Below are positions 58,733 through 64,000 of a stretch of DNA of 64,000 bases, in pieces. The stretch is from assembly GCA_910575435.1 (NCBI GenBank), contig CAJTGI010000003.1, forward strand, positions 62,001 to 126,000, read 5' to 3'. The position numbers were made by a program, and so were the translations under genes. How positions within the stretch are numbered: the stretch's first letter is position 1; every line of letters starts with the position of its first letter. The DNA comes from Clostridiaceae bacterium (GTDB taxonomy: Bacteria > Bacillota > Clostridia > Lachnospirales > Lachnospiraceae). A model generated the notes under the pieces. It saw nothing but the letters and a program-made list of their open reading frames with translations, did not search any database and was not told the origin of the DNA.

Positions 58733-60730
58733 CTAATTCGGTATAAAGCCTATGGAATTTATATATACCTCTCCGGCATGGACTGTGGACATGTGGAATT
58801 GCACTTCCTGGCTGATATGCGAGAGGTCTACTACGATGTTGGAGTGCCATGCGCTGGATGTGCTGGTGAATTGGTATGCCCCATAGCTTAGTGCATAGTC
58901 CCTGCCTTCTGCCCCGGTGGATGATGTGGCTCCCTTGGCGCAGACGCCCACGCATCCGCGAAACTCTTTTCCGCCGCCGACATAGGATGACTTACCATAT
59001 AATGACACGACCATCCTGTTAAAATTTGATGCATTAAAACTCCAACTGCTTCTTAGGACATTGATTGTGCCGCCACCTCCAGTTACACGTATGATCGCCT
59101 GGTCGCTTTCGCCACCAATGACACTCCCTAAGTTATTAGTATTAATTGTATAATGCAAACCAAACTGACTGTAACTGACATGATCCAAATACCACAAGCA
59201 AAAATATGGATATCCGCTGGATGCCACGGGAAAGGATGCGCCGAACTGCTTTGCTCCTGTGGCTCTGGCACTGAGGATGGTTCCTTGGACATTCCTTCCG
59301 GCGGAGGAGGTGAACCTCTTTCCGGCTAGGACGTCTGATGCCGAGGCGTTGCCTACTTCGATTTGCATGCAGTTTTCCCAAGCGGTGTTGGTGTAATCAT
59401 GATATCCTGTGGCCGGACATACTCGCATGGTAGACCCGGATATGCTGTAGCCCCCATTTTCTGCATTATTATTGCTGCCAGTCAATTCTTTTCTGACGTT
59501 TGTATGATTCGGCATGCTTCCTGCAATCTCTCTCCCGGCATGATTGCTGCTGAATGTTTTGCCGGATAGCACGTCTGATGCATATGCATTGCCGCCTACG
59601 GTGGTTGTCCTCGTGTTTTCATTAGAAAAATACTTTTTCAAAGAATTATTTCCATTGATGTCTGCATCTACATATCCATTTATAGTTCCGTAGGTAAATG
59701 TCGCTCCATTCCATGAACCATTGCCAGAACCAGAAACGATGCTGCTAATCGTTGGCGTGATCTTCCCGATATTTTCTGCAATGGTTTCAAAGGTATCGTC
59801 TGTTTCCGTGCTGATACCCATCTCAGTGATGGCAGACGCTACAGCACTTTTCCCATCACTGACAGATTTTTTTAAGTCATTCAAATCTTTCGCATTAGGC
59901 AGACGAACCCATGCACTCCACGACACGGATGACAATGACATTCGATATTCATGCCTTATGTATATATCATTTGATTTTAACGGGATGGCGATCTGTTGAA
60001 TGCTTGTGTCTAACCCGGATGTACTGTCGAATACAATCAGACTGTGAATATGTTCGCTAGTAGGGCCATTGGACGAATTGTGCATTGCATAATATCCGGT
60101 TTTAAGCACATTGTCAAAATTTCCGTTGGCAATGGTATTAATGGATATGAATGCGTTGGAAAGCCCCTGGGATATTTCCCTGCTCTGTTCGTAGTAATAT
60201 TTTGCGCTATCCGTTGATTCGTTTGGTCTTGTCCCGCCTGTTCCTATTGCGTAACTTTGTGCCTGTTTTGCAGAATTTTCTGCATTGGCGGCGAATGAGG
60301 CGGCCTGCTCTTTGTAGTTGTTCGCTTTGTTTACCAGTTCTGTCAAGGTAACGATCTCGGAATCCATCAGTTGCCCGAAGGGTGCCTGAATCACCCTCAT
60401 GGTGGAAGGGAAGGTGCGCAGCACGTCATTGTCGCTATTGTCAAATCTGATGCAAAAGGCATAGTCGCCATTTTCTACTAGCATTTCCTTTTTCAGAAAG
60501 AAGGTGGCGGTGTGCTGGGTGTGTTCCGCGACGGGATAATCCCGCTTGCTGCCGGAGGGGGACTGCCATTCCAGAGAAATCTGGTCGCAGTCGATGCTAT
60601 ATATTTTGTTGCCATCCCAGATGGTGGCAAGGATTTCTACCGTGTTGCTGTCACCCTGCATGGCGTGAACTAGTTGGTAGTTATTGGGCTGGCTAACATT
60701 TAGGTTGATTTTCTTGGTGATTGTTGTCAT
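58733..60730 (-). CDS. Phage tail fibre / baseplate protein with BppU-type N-terminus
   Basis: 665 residues. Residues 1-about 115 (MTTITKKINLNVSQPNNYQL, then FQ-rich beta strands ending TMRVIQAPFG) match the BppU/DUF2479 baseplate-attachment domain. A coiled section follows (about 120-165, KANNYKEQAASFAANAENS). Two clear fibre repeats of the form ASDVLxGKxFxSxxGR are near 405 and 490, and a Gly/Ser/aromatic beta-rich C-terminal receptor-binding region ends the protein. AAGGA precedes ATG 60730. Its first ~115 residues are nearly the same as those of the gene at 62102-62836. Likely host-binding fibre of a phage or tailocin. Confidence 0.8.
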   Translation of the reverse strand: MTTITKKINLNVSQPNNYQLVHAMQGDSNTVEILATIWDGNKIYSIDCDQISLEWQSPSGSKRDYPVAEHTQHTATFFLKKEMLVENGDYAFCIRFDNSDNDVLRTFPSTMRVIQAPFGQLMDSEIVTLTELVNKANNYKEQAASFAANAENSAKQAQSYAIGTGGTRPNESTDSAKYYYEQSREISQGLSNAFISINTIANGNFDNVLKTGYYAMHNSSNGPTSEHIHSLIVFDSTSGLDTSIQQIAIPLKSNDIYIRHEYRMSLSSVSWSAWVRLPNAKDLNDLKKSVSDGKSAVASAITEMGISTETDDTFETIAENIGKITPTISSIVSGSGNGSWNGATFTYGTINGYVDADINGNNSLKKYFSNENTRTTTVGGNAYASDVLSGKTFSSNHAGREIAGSMPNHTNVRKELTGSNNNAENGGYSISGSTMRVCPATGYHDYTNTAWENCMQIEVGNASASDVLAGKRFTSSAGRNVQGTILSARATGAKQFGASFPVASSGYPYFCLWYLDHVSYSQFGLHYTINTNNLGSVIGGESDQAIIRVTGGGGTINVLRSSWSFNASNFNRMVVSLYGKSSYVGGGKEFRGCVGVCAKGATSSTGAEGRDYALSYGAYQFTSTSSAWHSNIVVDLSHISQEVQFHMSTVHAGEVYINSIGFIPN

Positions 60731-60746
60731 GGTATTTTTCCTTTCT

Positions 60747-62030
60747 CTAATAGATTGCCAAGGCTCTGTTTTCATAATTGTCAATATCCATCTGCCCGAT
60801 CTCCACACTTCCGTCTCGCAGTACCGTGATTGTATAATCATCCAAGGACGATAGGTTATTAGAAATTGGGAAGATCTTATATTTGCTTTTGATGGTATTT
60901 CCTTCTACAAGAAGGGGGAAATAGTATGATTTATAACTGTTCTGGGCCACCACTTCCAGTGAATAATTTTCTGACGTGATGGAACCGCCAGATACTTTCT
61001 TGCTATATTGGTATGCATAAATATTGCCGCTGGGCGTGATGGCTGCAGAATGCTGGATATCGCCAATGGTATGCATCTTCGTCATTTTCCCGGTGCTTAG
61101 ATTGATTTTGCAGAGATGATGATATGTATTACCGTTCGCATTTTTTAAATTCGCCACAAGGAATACATATCCGTCTTTGCAAAATGGGCTGTTTGCCCCA
61201 TTGCTTTCTATATTGAAATAATGAGAATTGCTGTCATTGTTAGTGCCATCAAAAGATATTTCTGATACGGCTTGAAATATATTGTTTTTAAAGTCGCAGC
61301 TGATAATGCTGTTGCCTATTATGGCATATAATTGATTGCCATCCGTAAATATTTTTTTGACATTGGAATAATTATAAGAAAGACCTCCGCTTACTTTTAT
61401 GCTTCCTGTCTGGACCAGCCAGGGATCAGATATCCCGGCGTTTGTATTTCGGATAATCAGTTCCCCTTTATCGTTTATGGCATATATTTCGTGGTCAAAT
61501 ATCGCCATTGTGTAAAAGAGAGGTTCCTCTTTATTTGAATTGATGGATTTTTTCTTTGTAATGGTTCTGCTTGCAATGTTAAATGTATAATAATTGCCGT
61601 AGGTGGGTATTACGGGATTGCCGGATGGACTCCACGGCTGGGCCGTATTAAAGTTATTTGTAATCAAATGGATGATGCCATTTTGGCTATCATAACATCC
61701 GATAGCGTTAAAGGGATATCCATCCATATTTAATTCTATACATTCCTGTTCCCAGTTTGAATTAAATATGTATACATTTTTGGAGAATGGCCTTGCGGAA
61801 CTGCCAGTGCTTCCGTTAAAGAATTTGTATACGAAATCATAAATTCCATCGCTACCCATATCCTTCTCATCGCAGATGATATTTGAGCCAAAACATCTTA
61901 AATTGACATATTCGTCATCATAATAATACGTTTGTCCCATTAATTTCACTTGGGAAGAAAAATCCTCCATATATGTTGGCAGATTTTTGCCAGTTCCATT
62001 TGCTATGCTATTTGCGGGAAACCATGTCAT
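60747..62030 (-). CDS. Beta-rich (propeller-like) tail-associated protein
   Basis: 427 residues. Repeated short strands with aromatic and Gly/Asn turns (IYIF/VYIF-type, for example KNVYIFNSN, IIHLITNNF, KIFTDGNQLYAIIGN, GNIYAYQYS) suggest a beta-propeller of Kelch/PQQ kind. No signal peptide. AAGGAG lies before ATG 62030. It is placed between two BppU-type genes with a 16-base gap to the next one, so it is part of the same tail-fibre transcription unit. Carbohydrate or receptor binding is plausible. No enzyme motif seen. Confidence 0.65.
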   Translation of the reverse strand: MTWFPANSIANGTGKNLPTYMEDFSSQVKLMGQTYYYDDEYVNLRCFGSNIICDEKDMGSDGIYDFVYKFFNGSTGSSARPFSKNVYIFNSNWEQECIELNMDGYPFNAIGCYDSQNGIIHLITNNFNTAQPWSPSGNPVIPTYGNYYTFNIASRTITKKKSINSNKEEPLFYTMAIFDHEIYAINDKGELIIRNTNAGISDPWLVQTGSIKVSGGLSYNYSNVKKIFTDGNQLYAIIGNSIISCDFKNNIFQAVSEISFDGTNNDSNSHYFNIESNGANSPFCKDGYVFLVANLKNANGNTYHHLCKINLSTGKMTKMHTIGDIQHSAAITPSGNIYAYQYSKKVSGGSITSENYSLEVVAQNSYKSYYFPLLVEGNTIKSKYKIFPISNNLSSLDDYTITVLRDGSVEIGQMDIDNYENRALAIY

Positions 62031-62101
62031 AGTAATTCACTCCTTTTTATATATTTTGTTGCCGCCGAGAGCAGCATGTGGGTAAGCTGGTTTGCTGTCT
62101 C

Positions 62102-62836
62102 TTAATTGATGATAATCCTTACGTGCAAGTCGCTAGGCAATGCTTTGAAGACTAAAATCATTTTTCCGGTTGAGATGTTGACATTGATCGGGCTGACGCC
62201 AAACTGAGAAACGTATATGTTATAGGTGGCATCTTCTGTAATTTCGGCATTCTGGAAAGTAAGTACATTTTCTCCTGACAATAGGGTTCCTGTCAGGATT
62301 GCCCGATTCATTGACGCAAATAATTCTTTTGTTTGCTCGAAATATGCTTTGGCATTATCTATGTCTTCATCCTGACGCATGTTCGTTCCACCATGGGCAA
62401 AGCTTTCTGCCAACAGGCAGTGATTTTTAGATGCATTTATGAATTCTGTTATTGTCACTACCTGGGAATCCATGAGTTGGCCGAAGGGTGCCCGAATTAC
62501 TCTCATGGTGGAAGGGAAGGTGCGCAGCACGTCATTGTCCCTATTGTCAAATCTGATGCAAAAGGCATAGTCGCCATTTTCTACTAGCATTTCCTTATTT
62601 AGAAGGAAGGTGGCGGTGTGCTGGGTGTGTTCCAGGACGGGATAGTCCCGCTTGCTGCCGGAGGGGGACTGCCACTCCAGAGAAATCTGGTCGCAGTCGA
62701 TGGCGTACATTTTGTTGCCATCCCAGATGGTGGCAAGGATTTCTACCGTGTTGCTGTCGCCCTGCATGGCGTGAACTAGTTGGTAGTTATTGGGCTGGCT
62801 AACATTTAGGTTGATTTTCTTGGTGATTGTTGTCAT
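62102..62836 (-). CDS. Short BppU-type baseplate/tail protein
   Basis: 244 residues. The N-terminal ~115 residues duplicate those of the large fibre gene (MTTITKKINLNVSQPNNYQL), with a few changes such as KIYSI to KMYAI. A short coiled section and a small C-terminal beta-domain (about 190-244, ITEDATYNIYVSQFGVSPIN) follow. First gene of the three-gene minus-strand islet. GAGAAAGG upstream. No capsid, terminase, integrase or lysis genes flank it. Confidence 0.75.
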   Translation of the reverse strand: MTTITKKINLNVSQPNNYQLVHAMQGDSNTVEILATIWDGNKMYAIDCDQISLEWQSPSGSKRDYPVLEHTQHTATFLLNKEMLVENGDYAFCIRFDNRDNDVLRTFPSTMRVIRAPFGQLMDSQVVTITEFINASKNHCLLAESFAHGGTNMRQDEDIDNAKAYFEQTKELFASMNRAILTGTLLSGENVLTFQNAEITEDATYNIYVSQFGVSPINVNISTGKMILVFKALPSDLHVRIIIN

Positions 62837-62968
62837 GGTATTTTTTCCTTTCTCTAGTAGATTGTTAAAACAAATACATGGAATCATTGCGGCGAGTAGA
62901 AAGTCATTCCTCTGATGGTATGGATGGTAATTTTCTTCATGAGGATTTAGGTGTTATATTGTATATTC

Positions 62969-62997
62969 TTGCCAATTATGCAAATAGGTTATATAAT
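62969..62997 (+). promoter_or_regulatory. Promoter of the Ig/LRR surface protein gene
   Basis: TTGCCA (62969-62974) and TATAAT (62992-62997) with a 17-base spacer, 32 bases upstream of the ATG. Confidence 0.7.
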
Positions 62998-63029
62998 AAA
63001 ACTATCCATGAATTGAAAGGAGTACAGCG

Positions 63030-64000
63030 ATGAAGAAAGTAACCAATCAGACGAGAATCATCATGAGCATTCTGCTCATCGCCGCCCTGGCGGTGACGGC
63101 AGTGCCGATCCATTCTCTTGCCAAGGCAAAAGTGAAATTGAACAAGACCAAATTGTCTATGAATGTTGGGAAGACAGCCTCCCTGAAATTGAAGAATAAC
63201 AAGAAGAAGGTGAAGTGGTCCAGCAGCAATAAGAAGGTGGCGAAGGTCTCTGCCAAGGGGAAGGTGAAAGGGCTAAAGAAGGGCAAGGCCACTATCACGG
63301 CGAAGGTGGGGAAGAAGAAGTACAAATGCAAAGTGACGGTGAAGGCTAGGAAGGAAGCGGAGGCTACGAAGAAGTCCTCGCCCATGCCAAAGTCCACTGC
63401 TGCGGCTACGAATAAGCCCGTGCCAAAGCCTACGGAGATACCGATTGCCACGCCTGACATTACGCCCACGGCTACTCCCACGCAGAGACCCACGGAAACT
63501 CCTGTTCCCAAATTGGAATACATTTATTTTGAGGAGCAGATAGAGGATGTGGAACTAAAATTGGGCGAGGAGATATACCTTACGGTGAAGCCATATCCGA
63601 AAGAGGCAGAGATTCCTACTAAGATCAGATGGGAAGTATCGGATCCAGATGCGGTGGGATTTTGGTTCGGAGAAACTCAAGACGAATATGGTTTTAAGCA
63701 TCATAATGGTGCCTTGGATTGGTGTGAGGCATGGGTGAAAGCAGAATTGGGGGATTATGGGACGGCCACTTTCACTGCTTGGGTAGATGATTTGTCTGTT
63801 AGTTGCAAGGTGACAGTTCCCCCGATAGAGGCAGAGTTGGAACTTAGCGAGGATGGAACAGTTTTAAAAGACTGCAAAAATGCAAATAGTGCAACTGTTA
63901 TAAATATTCCGAATACAGTGACTAGGATTGCAGGTGGATCTATAGGCTCTTGTGTAAGGGTGAAATCCTTAGAAATTCCATCATCTGTGACAACAATAAG
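63030..64000 (+). CDS. Secreted surface protein with Ig-like and LRR_5 (BspA-like) domains, cut by the window end
   Basis: Open for 323 codons to the window edge, with no stop. AAAGGAG lies seven or eight bases upstream. A signal peptide (MKKVTNQTRIIMSILLIAAL, cleavage near SLAKA about residue 36) is followed by a Lys-rich bacterial Ig-like domain of the BIG2 kind (about 37-110, KLNKTKLSMNVGKTASLKL, VKWSSSNKKVAKVSAKGKV). Then comes a Thr/Pro/Lys linker (about 113-160), a second beta-sandwich (about 160-265) and the first LRR_5 unit (ATVINIPNTVTRIAGGSIG, then SLEIPSSVTTI). Likely adhesin or cell-surface binding protein. The C-terminal anchor is not visible. Confidence 0.85.
   Translation, partial: MKKVTNQTRIIMSILLIAALAVTAVPIHSLAKAKVKLNKTKLSMNVGKTASLKLKNNKKKVKWSSSNKKVAKVSAKGKVKGLKKGKATITAKVGKKKYKCKVTVKARKEAEATKKSSPMPKSTAAATNKPVPKPTEIPIATPDITPTATPTQRPTETPVPKLEYIYFEEQIEDVELKLGEEIYLTVKPYPKEAEIPTKIRWEVSDPDAVGFWFGETQDEYGFKHHNGALDWCEAWVKAELGDYGTATFTAWVDDLSVSCKVTVPPIEAELELSEDGTVLKDCKNANSATVINIPNTVTRIAGGSIGSCVRVKSLEIPSSVTTI

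Noticed and set aside
58733-62836. Diversity-generating retroelement acting on the tail fibre
   Set aside because: No reverse transcriptase, no template repeat and no C-type-lectin-like ending with AAY codons were found.
63047-63523. A 158-codon Phe/Val-rich minus-strand frame resembling a membrane protein
   Set aside because: It is antisense to the Lys/Thr/Pro-rich part of the secreted Ig/LRR protein, whose promoter, ribosome site and signal peptide are clear; Lys codons read backwards give Phe/Leu.

Overview
The window looks like a chromosomal segment of a Gram-positive Clostridia, most likely a Lachnospiraceae gut bacterium. Supporting signs are moderate G+C, strong AGGAGG-type ribosome sites, a type 1B PyrD with its PyrK partner, a CBS-DRTGG-DHH pyrophosphatase, a DUF5721 protein, a DUF6512 protein, agr-type GHKL/LytTR regulators and BspA-like surface repeats. 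This placement is inferred from gene content and was not tested by any database search.

Layout. 0-3.7 kb: a small unknown (possibly immunity-like) gene, a histidyl-tRNA synthetase (minus), asd and a Nudix protein. 3.8-8.7 kb: a pyrimidine operon pyrC-pyrF-pyrK-pyrD-pyrE. 8.8-9.9 kb: a 50-residue membrane peptide coupled by a one-base overlap to a FliB-like cysteine-rich protein. 10.2-14.4 kb: an unfamiliar three-gene cassette, a MinD/ParA-like protein without the P-loop lysine followed by two TerB-like/right-handed beta-helix proteins. 14.6-20 kb: a CNNM/CBS membrane protein (minus), a large polytopic membrane protein and a zinc/manganese-type ABC transporter. 20.1-21.7 kb: tRNA-Gln(CTG), then four 23-bp tandem repeats directly in front of an AAA/DUF4143 ATPase. 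21.9-30.6 kb: an ABC-F protein, a GH13 debranching-enzyme homologue that has lost all three catalytic residues, a Cys-rich small protein, DUF5721 and a heterodimeric ABC exporter. 30.9-33.9 kb: an orphan AbiEi-like protein, purine nucleoside phosphorylase and an MTA/SAH-deaminase-type amidohydrolase.

33.9-41.9 kb is a sucrose/fructan utilisation locus: a divergent LacI regulator, lipoprotein, two permeases, an MsmX-like ATPase, a GH32 hydrolase and fructokinase. It imports a beta-fructoside, splits it and phosphorylates the fructose. 42-43.5 kb holds a 52-residue protein equal to only the C-terminal half of a LytTR domain, coupled to a GHKL sensor kinase. 43.5-49.2 kb (minus) holds typA and an overlapping trio Fic / CHASE2-adenylate cyclase / TIM-barrel isomerase. 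49.5-56.6 kb holds a CBS pyrophosphatase, a tandem-OB SSB-like protein, a corrinoid adenosyltransferase, dapA-dapB-cvpA and a QueH-Nudix fusion. 56.6-58.2 kb holds YihY and DUF6512 proteins. 58.7-62.8 kb is an isolated phage-tail-fibre islet (two proteins sharing a BppU-type N-terminus around a beta-rich protein) with no other phage gene in view. The window ends inside a secreted Ig-like/LRR_5 surface protein.

A family of short intergenic palindromic repeats is scattered through the window. The core has four copies (14.5, 21.8, 30.7 and 57.6 kb), and a coreless relative lies at 6.1 kb. Gene starts were chosen by ribosome-site spacing. All functions come from reading motifs by eye.
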